From assembly GCA_018901655.1 (NCBI GenBank), contig JAHIEG010000006.1:1-35286 (forward strand): a stretch of 35,286 bases of DNA, given 5' to 3'. The notes under the pieces are model-generated. The model was not told where the DNA came from. It did no database searches and worked only from the letters and a program-made list of their open reading frames with translations. This document shows positions 13,587 through 22,951 of this stretch, piece by piece (the first letter of the stretch is position 1; every line of letters starts with the position of its first letter). Position numbers and translations under genes: made by a program. The DNA is from Nanobdellota archaeon (lineage in GTDB: Archaea; Aenigmatarchaeota; Aenigmatarchaeia; Aenigmatarchaeales; Aenigmatarchaeaceae).

Positions 13587-13719
13587 ATTTACTACACCTC
13601 CTTTTACTAGTGTACAATACGTCTATAATTTAATAAGGAATCGAACCTGTATTTAAAGAAGTTGAAGTATTTTGTCAAAATTATGCATTATATAGCATAT
13701 TATTTTTTCATGTTTATTT

Positions 13720-14118
13720 CTAAACAACTTTTAATTCTTTAACATCAGAATTTCTAGAAAGAAGTTCTCGAATAATTTTAATATTAGATCCACCTTTACC
13801 AAATACCGCTCCTCTATCTTTAGCAAGTAAAGTAACCTGAGCTTTACCACTGTTTAAAACTATTGTCTGAGCTTGTGGAATCATATTTTTAATAAACGCT
13901 TTATCCTCTTCATTCCATTCAAAGAGTTTAATTTGTTTTTTCAAAGCACGTTCTGCTTTCTTAATTGTCTCCCCACCTTTTCCAATAGCTATAGCAGCTT
14001 TCCCAGAATTAACTAAGAAATATATAACATCATTTGAAATACAATCCCTTACCTCTGTTTTAGTCATTGTTTCAAATGCTGAAATTAGACCTATCATCTC
14101 TGTATCAAATTCTCTCAT
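13720..14118 (-). CDS. nusA: NusA-like KH-domain transcription factor
   Basis: The archaeal NusA homologue, ~132 residues, lacks the bacterial N- and S1 domains and consists of two KH RNA-binding domains. The GxxG loops are visible as AIGKGGETIKKAE and VFGKGGSNIKIIRE. It is thought to act in elongation or termination with RNA polymerase, in line with its place as last gene of the polymerase operon. ATG 14118 is chosen because AAGTGA lies just ahead; its TGA is also the stop codon of rpl30e. A codon earlier, TTG is in frame but lacks support. Confidence 0.93.
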   Translation of the reverse strand: MREFDTEMIGLISAFETMTKTEVRDCISNDVIYFLVNSGKAAIAIGKGGETIKKAERALKKQIKLFEWNEEDKAFIKNMIPQAQTIVLNSGKAQVTLLAKDRGAVFGKGGSNIKIIRELLSRNSDVKELKVV

Positions 14119-14122
14119 CAAA

Positions 14123-14395
14123 TCACTTTATTGATAACACTGCAACTGGGAATGGCTTACCACACATAATACCCAATTCCTTTGCTGTTCCATCAAAATC
14201 CTCTATCTTTGTCTCAGAAAGTTCAGAATATTTCACAATATCTTTTCTAACACTGTCTTGAACATTGTTTGCAATTATAACCAGTTTAACTTTTTTCAAT
14301 TTAAGATTCTTTGTAGTTTCCTTAGTACCCATAATAACACTATTATTACCAAGGGCTTCTTTCAATTTATTCATCATTTCTCTCTGTTCAACCAT
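14123..14395 (-). CDS. rpl30e: Ribosomal protein L30e
   Basis: The 90-residue product of the L7Ae/L30e superfamily has KEALGNNSVIMGTKETTK, VKLVIIANNVQ and the C-terminal CGKPFPVAVLSIK. It binds a kink-turn in 23S rRNA of the large subunit. Position between rpoA2 and nusA is the conserved archaeal order and distinguishes it from L7Ae itself. The start lies seven bases after the rpoA2 stop, and no strong ribosome-binding site is visible, so translation is probably coupled. Confidence 0.93.
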   Translation of the reverse strand: MVEQREMMNKLKEALGNNSVIMGTKETTKNLKLKKVKLVIIANNVQDSVRKDIVKYSELSETKIEDFDGTAKELGIMCGKPFPVAVLSIK

Positions 14396-14402
14396 AACAA
14401 TC

Positions 14403-15536
14403 TTACTCTTTCTTAGGTTTAAATACTAAATCAAACATGCCTGTTCCAACAGGTACAACCTGATTTATCATTACATTTTCAACTATACTTTCCAACATAT
14501 CAATTTCAGCAGTTGCTGCTGCTTTTGTTAAGTGTTTTATAGTTTCTTCAAAATTAGCTCTAGCTAATACTGAACCCTTTGCACCAGCTACTCCATATCG
14601 TCCAATTGCTTTAATTACACCATCTGATGTCATTGTATCTGCAACTAACAATATATGTCTAACATCAACATCAAGTCCTTGCTCATCCATTGCACCATGT
14701 GCTTCTCTATATATAATATTTCTAGCTGCTTCAACTCCTAAAACTTTTAAAACTTCATGAATATGATTTGTTGTCGTATATCTTCCATCAACTTCTGGCA
14801 TCTCAAGAACCTTTGCAAGATTTGTACCCATAGTTGATAATATCCAACCACTGTCTTCTTGACTTACAATAACTTGTTTTATACTCTTAATTCCATTAAC
14901 ATGAACTTTCATAAGTTTTGCTTTTAATTTTTGCAAGGCAGCAACTGTAACTTCTTTCTTTGGTTTAATAGCAATACTATCCTTTCTTACCTTAACACTA
15001 ACATCTGTTTTAATTAATTCTTTTATCACATCTGGTAAACTTTCCAAATTTACTTTTCTTTCTTTAACAATATCCATGTCAAACATAAATTCAAGCTGAG
15101 CATTTAACAGATCAATACTTGGTCTATATGTAATATGTTCTAAAAGTGTTTCTTGTATTTTTGCTGCAACTTTAGCAGCACCTTCTTTCGTATTAAATTG
15201 TTTCTTCAAATATATTCTCATATTAGGTGTTTTTGGAACTCTTCTTGCATCGAATATTTCTATTAATCTTGGAAGTCCCTGAGTTGTCAAAATCTGAGCA
15301 GCACCTGCTACGTGATAGGTACGCATCGTCATTTGTGTTGCTGGTTCTGAAATACTTTGTGCTGTTACAACACCAACTGCTTCTCCAGGTTCATAACAAC
15401 TTTTATGATAAAGATCAATTATTAATTTTAGAGCTTTTTCTTTCTGTGAAGCAGTTAATTTGTATTCTTTAAATGATTCCTTTACATCATTTAATATTTT
15501 TGGCGGTAATATTTTTTCTGCATCTTTCATATCCAT
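14403..15536 (-). CDS. rpoA2: DNA-directed RNA polymerase subunit A'' (C-terminal part of the largest subunit)
   Basis: The 377 residues match the usual length. [20 protein letters not shown] and [10 protein letters not shown] (bridge-helix/trigger-loop region) are diagnostic, followed by [18 protein letters not shown], and the C-terminal [17 protein letters not shown] and [11 protein letters not shown]-like jaw region. It assembles with A' to form the largest subunit; archaea split this polypeptide. The rpoA1 stop codon TGA is contained in the ribosome-binding site GGTGA of this gene, eight bases before the ATG. Confidence 0.97.
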   Translation of the reverse strand: MDMKDAEKILPPKILNDVKESFKEYKLTASQKEKALKLIIDLYHKSCYEPGEAVGVVTAQSISEPATQMTMRTYHVAGAAQILTTQGLPRLIEIFDARRVPKTPNMRIYLKKQFNTKEGAAKVAAKIQETLLEHITYRPSIDLLNAQLEFMFDMDIVKERKVNLESLPDVIKELIKTDVSVKVRKDSIAIKPKKEVTVAALQKLKAKLMKVHVNGIKSIKQVIVSQEDSGWILSTMGTNLAKVLEMPEVDGRYTTTNHIHEVLKVLGVEAARNIIYREAHGAMDEQGLDVDVRHILLVADTMTSDGVIKAIGRYGVAGAKGSVLARANFEETIKHLTKAAATAEIDMLESIVENVMINQVVPVGTGMFDLVFKPKKE

Positions 15537-15541
15537 TTAAA

Positions 15542-17989
15542 TCACCCTAATACAGATTGAATAATTGATTTAACATCAAGTACTCCCCAATCTGATTTTG
15601 CTGGATCTATTTTATCTTCACCTGGTGTGAATTGTATAATAACTTTTCTATTATCTCTTACAGTATAATCATATTCAACCTTTAAATCTTGTAATGCATT
15701 CATTAATCTTCTTTCAAGATAACCACTGTGTCTAGTTCTCAAAGATTTATCCATCAATGAACCTCTACCAGCCATTGCGTCAAAGAAAAATTCATATGGA
15801 TTTAAACCTGATTTAAAACTACTTGCAATAAATCCATGTGGCATTGCTGACATGTCTCCAACATTAAAGAGTGATAATGTTCTATTACCCAAATTATATC
15901 CCCTATGTATTCTTTCACCAAGTGATCTTGCCTGACCAACATTTGCTGTTAATTGAACAATATGTGTCATAGAACCCCTTGATCCAGACTTTGCCATCTT
16001 AATAATACAATTGGTTTTATCAACTGATTCTTCTACAACTTTACCAATATCTTCATTAATTACCGTTACAGCATTTAGTATTTGTGCTTCAAGACTTTCT
16101 TTTGCTGTTTTTCCAGGAAATATATCTATCTTTCCCTGCTTAAACTTTTCAATTAAATCATAAACATTATTTTGTGCACCTTCAATTATCTTATTAACTT
16201 TCATTTCTGCTTTTTGACCAATTTCAATATCACTTGGTCCAACTGTAAATCCTGTTTTATCAATATATCTAATACCAAGTGCAGCAACTTTATCTATGAA
16301 AATATGTGCTTCATCTATTCCATATTCCTTTTCAATAATATCAATTAGTTTTCCTGCTTCTCGTCCAATGGCTTTTACATCAATTGTTCCTTTAATCAAT
16401 TGTCCACCCTTAACAACTGCTTCTTCACCATCTTTCATCTTAAATGTTAAATTAAGTCCCTTTGGAAGAATCATACTAAATACTTCCTTTCCTGTAAATG
16501 TTTTCTTTTTTGGAAGTTCAACTATATGTCCAATATCTGATAGTATTCTAAATACTTCTTCTCTTGTCAATACAACTCCGTCTTCTGTTAATGTATAAAT
16601 TCCTGAAACATGATCCTGTTCACAACCAATAATTGGCCCACCAAATCTTGGCGATCTAATATGTCTTTGAACTTCCATTAATAATTCTGCTTCTGATCTA
16701 GCTTCTTCTGTTTGAAGGACATGAAGATTCATTTCATCTCCATCGAAATCAGCATTATATGGTGCGCATACACAAGTATTCAGTGTAAATGTTCTCCAAG
16801 GAGTTATTCGAACCCTGTGAGCCATTATTGACATTCTATGTAATGAAGGCTGTCTATTGAACAAAACAATATCTCCATTTTGTAAATGTCTTTCAATTGT
16901 ATAACCTGGTTCAATTTCTGATATAATTTCTTCTTTAAATTCATCTGTTATTTTTTTCTTTCTTCCATCTGGTCTTATTACATAATTTGCAGAAGGCCAA
17001 TTCGGAGAATTCATAACTAATTCTTTCATCACGTCAACATTATTTTCATTTACACTTACTGGTATTGTAAGCTCTTTTGCAATAGATAAAGGTACACCAA
17101 CTTCGTTTATACTTAAACATGGATCTGGTGAAATTACTGTTCGTGCAGAAAAATTAACTCTTTTACCAGAAAGATTTTGTCTAAATCTACCTTCTTTTGA
17201 TTTTAATCTATCTGCTAATGTCTTAAGCGGTCTTCCTGATCTATGTCTTGCTGCTGGAATTCCTGCTAAAGCATTATCAAAGAATGTTGAAACATGATAT
17301 TGTAATAATTCCCAAAGATCTTCAATAATAAAATCAGGTGCTCCTATTTCAATATTTTCCTTAAGTCTCTGATTTATTCTAATTATATCTACTAACTTAT
17401 GTGTCAAATCATCTTCAGATCTATTTCCAGTTTCCAATGTAATTGATGGTCGCATAATAACTGGTGGCACTGGCAACAGTGTTAATATAAGCCATTCTGG
17501 CCGTCCTCCTTTGAATTCAATTGCTTCAAGGTCCTCGTCTATCATCTTTTCAAGTCTTTCTCTTATCTGAAGTTGTGTCAATGTCGCTTCTCCTTCCAAA
17601 AAAGAATATGGTTTTTGGAAAGTTATTTTTTGTTGTTCTTCACTACAATGTGGACAATTCTTTATTGTCGTTGTTGATGAAGTTGATATTAATCTTCCAC
17701 AAGACCGACAACTAATTTTCAATAATTTATAAATTAATTTAGCATAAAGTACATGTACAATAGGTCGAACTAATTCAATATGACCAAAGTGCCCTGAACA
17801 TAATCCCATTGGTTTTCCACAAGTTCTACATCTCAAACCAGGATCAATAACACCCAACTTTGGATCCATTACTCCACCCTCTAATGGAAAGCCGTCATTA
17901 TCGTATAATTCCGGTTTTAATACCTCCATAGCTGACAGTTTCTTCACCATTTGTGGTGACAATAAGCTAAATTGAATTGATTCTAACAT
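15542..17989 (-). CDS. rpoA1: DNA-directed RNA polymerase subunit A' (N-terminal part of the largest subunit)
   Basis: The 815-residue product carries the catalytic NADFDGDEMNLHV loop that binds the active-site Mg, two N-terminal zinc sites (LRCRTCGKPMGLCSGHFGH and CRSCGRLI...CPHC), and the clamp/lid region with RFRQNLSGKRVNFSARTVISPDP. It is somewhat shorter than typical euryarchaeal A' (~870-900), consistent with a compact genome. Start ATG 17989 lies one base after the rpoB stop. Confidence 0.97.
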   Translation of the reverse strand: MLESIQFSLLSPQMVKKLSAMEVLKPELYDNDGFPLEGGVMDPKLGVIDPGLRCRTCGKPMGLCSGHFGHIELVRPIVHVLYAKLIYKLLKISCRSCGRLISTSSTTTIKNCPHCSEEQQKITFQKPYSFLEGEATLTQLQIRERLEKMIDEDLEAIEFKGGRPEWLILTLLPVPPVIMRPSITLETGNRSEDDLTHKLVDIIRINQRLKENIEIGAPDFIIEDLWELLQYHVSTFFDNALAGIPAARHRSGRPLKTLADRLKSKEGRFRQNLSGKRVNFSARTVISPDPCLSINEVGVPLSIAKELTIPVSVNENNVDVMKELVMNSPNWPSANYVIRPDGRKKKITDEFKEEIISEIEPGYTIERHLQNGDIVLFNRQPSLHRMSIMAHRVRITPWRTFTLNTCVCAPYNADFDGDEMNLHVLQTEEARSEAELLMEVQRHIRSPRFGGPIIGCEQDHVSGIYTLTEDGVVLTREEVFRILSDIGHIVELPKKKTFTGKEVFSMILPKGLNLTFKMKDGEEAVVKGGQLIKGTIDVKAIGREAGKLIDIIEKEYGIDEAHIFIDKVAALGIRYIDKTGFTVGPSDIEIGQKAEMKVNKIIEGAQNNVYDLIEKFKQGKIDIFPGKTAKESLEAQILNAVTVINEDIGKVVEESVDKTNCIIKMAKSGSRGSMTHIVQLTANVGQARSLGERIHRGYNLGNRTLSLFNVGDMSAMPHGFIASSFKSGLNPYEFFFDAMAGRGSLMDKSLRTRHSGYLERRLMNALQDLKVEYDYTVRDNRKVIIQFTPGEDKIDPAKSDWGVLDVKSIIQSVLG

Positions 17990-17990
17990 T

Positions 17991-20900
17991 TTAACCGCTC
18001 ACATTTAATTTTGGATATATCATCATTGCTTTTAATTCATCCAATAATAATTTGAATGCATATGACATCTCTGTGTCAACAACATCAGTATCTTTACAAA
18101 CAGGACAAATATATTTGTCTTTTGTTCTATCCCATAATGCTACTAAACCACATGCCTTGCAAATTGGTATTATAATTTTATCTGAATCGAATCTTTCTTT
18201 TAATGTTAATACTGCACCATGTGCAATCAAACAATCCTTTTCCATTTCTCCTAATCTTAGACCACCTTCTTTTGCCTTACCTTCTGTTGGCTGTCTTGTT
18301 AGCAGTGTTACTGGTCCTCTTGATCTTGATTGTATCTTATTTGCAACCATATGATCAAGTTTCTGATAAAACACAAGTCCGGTAAAAATTTCAACATCAT
18401 ACTTTTCTCCAGTAATTCCATTATACATTACTTCTTTACCATCACTTCTAAATCCTAAACTTCTTAATAGGTTTTTAATATTATCTTCAGTCTCTCCTGT
18501 AAATGCTGAACCATCAATGCTATTTGCATTCAATGCAGCTGTTTTACTTGAAAGTATTTCTAATAACTGTCCAAATGTTTGTCTAGATGGTATTGAGTGA
18601 GGATTAACTATAATGTCTGGTGTTAAACCAGTTGAAGTAAATGGCATATTTTCTTCAAATTCAATTAAACCAATTACAGATTTCTGTCCATGTCTTGAAG
18701 CAAATTTATCTCCAAGTTCTGGAATTCTTAAATCTCTAACAGAAACTTTTGCAAGTTTTGCACCATTTCCAGTTGAAGTTAAAAATACTCTATCAACAAT
18801 TCCATTTTCTCCATGTCTAACTGCAACAGAATTTTCTCTCATATTAGCAATTCCTGACATCAACTCATTTGCTGATAAGAATCTCAATGGTGACATCCGT
18901 CCAACTAAAACATCATCACTCTTTACTACTAATTCTGGTGATATTACACCATCTTCTGCTAATTTCAAATAATCATCTTCAGTTCTATATCCTCTTACAT
19001 CTTTATCCGGAACTCCAATTTGGTCTTCTTGACCTCCCCAATATCTTTTCTGATCACCTGAATAAATTCTATAAAAAAATGAGCGAAATAAACCTCTGTC
19101 AATTGATGCCTTGTTAAACACAACAGCATCCTCCATATTATATCCATGATAACTTGAAACCGCAACAATTACATTTTGTCCTGCTGGATGATGTGTTAAA
19201 CCAGCAATTTCTGTTGTATCTGTATTTGTTAATGGTCTTTGTGGATACAATAATACGTTTGCCTTCGTATCAGTTCTAAGCATAAAATTATTTTGATAAA
19301 CACCAATAGCCTGTCCAACCATTTTAGCACCAAAGTTTACTCGGTCTCCTCTATTGTGTTCTGGGAATGTTACTAAACTTGCCGATAAGCCCAATATTGA
19401 AATCGGAACCAATTCTAAATGTGTATGATCAACTGTTATATCTTTTTCATAAAGCGCTGATAAAATAGAATCTTCTTCTTCTGCATCTATCATTTCAAAA
19501 ATACTCATCTTAATTAAATCAGACCATCTTATTTCTCCTTCTTCTAATTTTCTTAAATGTTCTTCTGTTAATCTTGGTATCTTATTTTCTACAACTATTA
19601 GCGGTCTTCTTACTCTTCCTATATCTGTATTAATTCTTACCTCTTTAGTATCAGGATAAAAAGAAAAATTAACTTCACTCGTAATCTTTCCTGTTCTTCT
19701 TTTATCTCTTAAATTATCAACAAATTCTTTTCCATTTAACACACTTCCAATTGGAACTCCATCTAAAAATACCTCAACATCTCCTTCTTTATCAAATTTC
19801 ATATACGTTTTTAATTTAACCATTTCTTCTTCACTTGCACCTTTTGTAATTTCAGCAAACATTGAAAGATGTTTTCTCAAACCAATTGTAGGTCCTTCTG
19901 GTGTTTCTGCTGGACAAAATCTACCCCAATGTGTTGCATGTAACTCTCTTGCTTCAAAGTGTTCTTGAGTTGTTGTAAGTGGTGATAATGCTAATCTTAA
20001 ATGTGATAATGAATGAACATAATTTTTTCTTTCTAATCTTTGAGAAACTCCTGTTCGTCCACCTACCCATGCTCCTGTTGCCATTGCAGATGCTAATTGA
20101 TTTGTAACAACATTTGATTCAACAATAGTTTGAATTGGTGGTAATTTTCCTCTCTTTGCCATCTTCTGATAATTATATTTTATTCTTGCTACAAGCCCCC
20201 ATTTACCAACAAGAATTGATCTAAACAATAATTCCAATAAATCTCCAGATAATTTTATTCTTTTATTTCCATAATGATCTAAATCGTCTTCTGGTATTTT
20301 ATCAAGTGCAAGATTTGTTAATCTCTTAACTGCTTTCAAAAGATATCTTGCTTTTTCCATTCTATTTTTTGGTTCTTGGCCTAAATGTGGTAAAAGATAC
20401 TTATCAATCAGTGTTTCAACTCTCTGTTTCTGATATTCTTTTTGTATAATTTTCAAATGACCCGCAATATAAGTTATTGCTTGCCCAGGAGTTTGAACTT
20501 CGGTTTGATATAAATTACCATAAAATTCACTCATTACGTCTTCATCAGCAAGTTCATCTACAATATCTTTATCCTTCATCATACCAAGAATTTTAATTAA
20601 AACTACAATTGGTAATCTTCTAACATTTGCAAATGAAATATAAATCGAACCATCATTTTTTCGTTCAATAGAATGTCGTTGAACATATCCATTATGTTCT
20701 GAATTAACTCTTAACATCTCTGTAAAGTTCCCAATATTTTGCTTTTGGAGAATCATACGATTAGGTGCTATTTCTTCTATTAAAACTAAGGTTCTTTCTG
20801 TTCCATTCATTATAAAATATGCTCCTGGATCTTGACAATCTTCTCCATTTTCTATTAATTCTTCATCACTCATTTTGCTTAATGGACACAAATCTGATCT

Positions 20901-21257
20901 AAGCATAACTGGTATTTCACCAAATTGAACATTAACTGTTTCCTGTTCAGTTTTATTTATCTTAGGAATAAGCTCTACATAAACCGGAGCTGTATAAGAA
21001 AAATCTCTTAATCTTGCCTCCATTGGTAATATTTTTCTAACAGAACCTTCTGCTTCTTTAACTGAAGGTGCTCCAACAGTTACTTTACCTAAACCGATAA
21101 CAAGTTCGCCTATTTCTGGAACTTCTGGCCTTATCTCTTTAATCTCATTGACTATGCTTTGTAATCTATTTTTAACAAAATTATTATAACTTTGAATCTG
21201 AAAATCTACAAACCCGACATCCCTATCAAATGAATTTAATAATGCTTTACTGCTCAT
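17991..21257 (-). CDS. rpoB: DNA-directed RNA polymerase subunit B (unsplit)
   Basis: The second-largest subunit as a single ~1088-residue chain, not split into B' and B''. Visible: AETPEGPTIGLRKHLS, SYHGYNMEDAVVFN, FASRHGQKSVIG, MPFTSTGLTPDIIVNPHSIP, GEMEKDCLIAHGA, and the C-terminal zinc ribbon CKACGLVALWD...CPVC. ATG 21257 is chosen over the longer frame (21278), because the latter would start inside rpoH, and AAGTGA, which contains the rpoH stop, lies just ahead. Confidence 0.97.
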   Translation of the reverse strand: MSSKALLNSFDRDVGFVDFQIQSYNNFVKNRLQSIVNEIKEIRPEVPEIGELVIGLGKVTVGAPSVKEAEGSVRKILPMEARLRDFSYTAPVYVELIPKINKTEQETVNVQFGEIPVMLRSDLCPLSKMSDEELIENGEDCQDPGAYFIMNGTERTLVLIEEIAPNRMILQKQNIGNFTEMLRVNSEHNGYVQRHSIERKNDGSIYISFANVRRLPIVVLIKILGMMKDKDIVDELADEDVMSEFYGNLYQTEVQTPGQAITYIAGHLKIIQKEYQKQRVETLIDKYLLPHLGQEPKNRMEKARYLLKAVKRLTNLALDKIPEDDLDHYGNKRIKLSGDLLELLFRSILVGKWGLVARIKYNYQKMAKRGKLPPIQTIVESNVVTNQLASAMATGAWVGGRTGVSQRLERKNYVHSLSHLRLALSPLTTTQEHFEARELHATHWGRFCPAETPEGPTIGLRKHLSMFAEITKGASEEEMVKLKTYMKFDKEGDVEVFLDGVPIGSVLNGKEFVDNLRDKRRTGKITSEVNFSFYPDTKEVRINTDIGRVRRPLIVVENKIPRLTEEHLRKLEEGEIRWSDLIKMSIFEMIDAEEEDSILSALYEKDITVDHTHLELVPISILGLSASLVTFPEHNRGDRVNFGAKMVGQAIGVYQNNFMLRTDTKANVLLYPQRPLTNTDTTEIAGLTHHPAGQNVIVAVSSYHGYNMEDAVVFNKASIDRGLFRSFFYRIYSGDQKRYWGGQEDQIGVPDKDVRGYRTEDDYLKLAEDGVISPELVVKSDDVLVGRMSPLRFLSANELMSGIANMRENSVAVRHGENGIVDRVFLTSTGNGAKLAKVSVRDLRIPELGDKFASRHGQKSVIGLIEFEENMPFTSTGLTPDIIVNPHSIPSRQTFGQLLEILSSKTAALNANSIDGSAFTGETEDNIKNLLRSLGFRSDGKEVMYNGITGEKYDVEIFTGLVFYQKLDHMVANKIQSRSRGPVTLLTRQPTEGKAKEGGLRLGEMEKDCLIAHGAVLTLKERFDSDKIIIPICKACGLVALWDRTKDKYICPVCKDTDVVDTEMSYAFKLLLDELKAMMIYPKLNVSG

Positions 21258-21261
21258 GATA

Positions 21262-21507
21262 TCACTTCTTGACAACAAATCTGTAATATAGGGCTATTCC
21301 TGCTGTCGGGGAATCCCTAACTATTTTTAAAATATCTCCTTCTTCTGCTTCTATAGCCTTAACCGCAGGATCAGTTTTTAGAATTTTTGGTAACTGTTCT
21401 GCTATTATGTTAAATTTGTCTAGAAGTTCTTTTCTTTCTGCTTCACCAATAACGATATGTTCTGGTACTAATTCATGTGTCAGAACGTTAAATTCGTTAT
21501 CAGTCAA
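21262..21507 (-). CDS. rpoH: DNA-directed RNA polymerase subunit H, TTG start
   Basis: The 81-residue archaeal equivalent of eukaryotic RPB5 C-terminal domain: VLTHELVPEHIVIGEAERKE, then PKILKTDPAVKAI and the C-terminal IVRDSPTAGIALYYRFVV typical of subunit H. It is the first gene of the operon, the standard archaeal order. No ATG is in a suitable place; TTG 21507 follows GGTGATATA, so the start codon is TTG. Confidence 0.95.
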   Translation of the reverse strand: MTDNEFNVLTHELVPEHIVIGEAERKELLDKFNIIAEQLPKILKTDPAVKAIEAEEGDILKIVRDSPTAGIALYYRFVVKK

Positions 21508-21580
21508 TATATCACCAGGAAGAGCACTTAGTCTCTTTGTATGAACGACGAAAATGCTGTTGACTTTATAGGTTTATTAA

Positions 21581-21590
21581 GTTTATAAAG
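21581..21590 (-). promoter_or_regulatory. TATA box of the RNA polymerase operon
   Basis: CTTTATAAAC on the minus strand, preceded by an A-rich BRE-like CCGAAAA. Predicted start near 21556 would give a leader of about 50 bases before rpoH. Confidence 0.6.
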
Positions 21591-21618
21591 TTTTCGGTTT
21601 TTGACGTACATGTAAAAA

Positions 21619-21882
21619 TTAGCTTTTTCTTTGTCTTTTCTTCTTTTTTGTCTTTAATGTTTTCTTTTTTCTAGTTCTTACTTTTTCACTTACAACTATT
21701 TTAACAGGAGTTTGTGGTTCTGGAAAAGTTATTCTAATTATAAGATTTATTATACCTAAAGAAATTACAAGCATTCCAATCCAAACAAAAAATTCTATTA
21801 TCATTGTTGTTCCAAGAATAACTAGTGCTATTCCAAACATAACTGATATCACAAACAATCCAATTGCAACCGGGTTTCTCAT
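21619..21882 (-). CDS. Small two-TM membrane protein with Lys/Arg-rich tail
   Basis: The 87-residue product has two hydrophobic helices (residues ~5-26 and ~30-51), then about 35 residues rich in Lys and Arg (TRKKKTLKTKKKKRQRKS). The tail would lie in the cytoplasm and could contact nucleic acid or ribosomes. No family is recognised. It is a single gene between the RNA polymerase operon promoter and tRNA-Lys. Confidence 0.7.
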   Translation of the reverse strand: MRNPVAIGLFVISVMFGIALVILGTTMIIEFFVWIGMLVISLGIINLIIRITFPEPQTPVKIVVSEKVRTRKKKTLKTKKKKRQRKS

Positions 21883-21981
21883 AACAATTATTTCATCTGT
21901 CTATTTAAAAAACTTCGCTTTGTCATATTCATGTTTACACATATTTCTAAAACACAATATTGTTCATATTTAAAAAATAAA

Positions 21982-22087
21982 TGGCGGGCCTAACGGGATT
22001 CGAACCCGCGACCCCTTGATTAAGAGTCAAGTGCTTTTGGCTTAAAGATGTCACCATCTAAAATCTGCCAGACTGAGCTATAGGCCC
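21982..22087 (-). tRNA. tRNA-Lys (CUU) with a 29-nt intron inside the D-stem
   Basis: Acceptor GGGCCTA pairs with TAGGCCC, the anticodon arm CTTGA-CTCTTAA-TCAAG gives CUU, the T-arm is GCGGG-TTCGAAT-CCCGT, and CCA is encoded (21982-21984). The D-stem GCTC has its partner GAGC interrupted. Removing 22036-22064 restores GCTC-AGTCTGGCA-GAGC. Junctions fit a bulge-helix-bulge: TGGC pairs with GCCA between bulges AG|A and AA|A, with an AGATG-GTGA-CATCT intron hairpin. The intron therefore sits at about position 22/23, far from the canonical 37/38. Confidence 0.92.
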
Positions 22088-22122
22088 CATAGAACTATAG
22101 ATAATAGTAAGATTATTTAAAT

Positions 22123-22308
22123 TTACTTCTTTCTAAGTCGTGTTAAAACGTTTTTCCAATTCCATCTATATTTTTTAACTCTTGATCTTGGATATCCACA
22201 CTTTGCACACTTCTTCTTTCTAACATGATAAGCTGCTTTACCACATCTCCTACATGGAATGTGTGTAATCTTATTACGTTTACCTTGTGAAGGTGTTCCT
22301 TTACTCAT
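22123..22308 (-). CDS. rpl37e: Ribosomal protein L37e
   Basis: The 61-residue zinc-ribbon protein of the large subunit: [35 protein letters not shown] with four Cys ligands, then [13 protein letters not shown]. It is directly downstream of the Sm-like gene, an order conserved in archaea. The ribosome-binding site AGTGA contains the stop codon of that gene. Confidence 0.96.
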   Translation of the reverse strand: MSKGTPSQGKRNKITHIPCRRCGKAAYHVRKKKCAKCGYPRSRVKKYRWNWKNVLTRLRKK

Positions 22309-22313
22309 TTAAA

Positions 22314-22535
22314 TCACTCTGCAGGTGAAACAAGAATTATTGTGTCTCCTCTAACCAAAGCTGAACCAAGCGTGATTTCTGAACCGTCTTTTCTTTCTAT
22401 TGATTCTTCTAACCAAATGTTCAAATGTAAATCAAATGCTTGTAAAACTCCAGTTATTTCTGATCCATTCTTGAGTTTTAAAATTACTCTCTTTCCTTTT
22501 GCTTTATCCAATACATCTAATGGTCTTGATGTCAT
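22314..22535 (-). CDS. Sm-like archaeal RNA-binding protein
   Basis: The 73-residue SmAP/LSm protein: Sm1 motif RVILKLKNGSEITGVLQAFDLHLNIWLEE in pieces, and Sm2 motif ALVRGDTIILVSP. It should form a seven-membered ring that binds U-rich RNA. ATG 22535 is preferred over the GTG nine bases upstream, which belongs to the ribosome-binding site AAGTGA. It forms an operon with rpl37e. Confidence 0.94.
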   Translation of the reverse strand: MTSRPLDVLDKAKGKRVILKLKNGSEITGVLQAFDLHLNIWLEESIERKDGSEITLGSALVRGDTIILVSPAE

Positions 22536-22587
22536 GTTATTCACTTAGTTATTCTGTATTATGTAAATATATAAAGGTTTTGTTTTA

Positions 22588-22920
22588 CTATGGTAAGTAT
22601 TCTAGCTGTTTATTATACTTAGAAAATAAATGTTCTTGATTATATTCAACATCAGCTAAAGATTTCATATAATTAAATAAAGCAACCGGGACAGTTGTTC
22701 CAATATAAATAATAGCTCCTGGTATTTCAAGTCCGTCAACTGTTGTCATGTATAGGCCCGCTGTTCTTATTGCTCCTGAAGCCATACCTAGAACAATTTC
22801 TTCTTCGTCACATTCCCACTCAGTTGGACATGCATCACCTAAGAATGGAATAAGTGGAACTGCTCCTCCTCTTACATAATAGTACATTTCTTTTAACTTA
22901 TCTTTTGTACTTTCTTTCAT
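22588..22920 (-). CDS. Hypothetical protein, possibly membrane-associated
   Basis: The 110-residue product has KESTKDKLKEMYYYVRGGAV, then ACPTEWECDEEEIVLGMASG with two cysteines five apart, and moderately hydrophobic stretches (GAIIYIGTTVPVALFNYM). I recognise no family. I prefer ATG 22920: TATTTAAG lies about 25-30 bases ahead, which fits a leaderless mRNA, while the longer frame (22974) would run into the permease gene. Confidence 0.65.
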   Translation of the reverse strand: MKESTKDKLKEMYYYVRGGAVPLIPFLGDACPTEWECDEEEIVLGMASGAIRTAGLYMTTVDGLEIPGAIIYIGTTVPVALFNYMKSLADVEYNQEHLFSKYNKQLEYLP

Positions 22921-22951
22921 AACAATTAATAAAACACAAAAACTTAAATAT

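Noticed and set aside
13628-13662. tRNA-like T-arm (GGTTCGATTCC on the minus strand)
   Set aside because: No acceptor, anticodon or D-arm can be built around it; it lies in the promoter region of the micro-ORF pair. A tRNA remnant is possible but unsupported.
13672-13712. TATGC...GCATA inverted repeat as rho-independent-type terminator of the nusA operon
   Set aside because: Only five base pairs and A/T-rich; archaeal termination depends mainly on T-runs, so the stem is not persuasive.
14067-20000. Numerous plus-strand open frames opposite the RNA polymerase genes
   Set aside because: They are antisense shadows with low-complexity Ser/Phe/Leu composition and no motifs or ribosome-binding sites.
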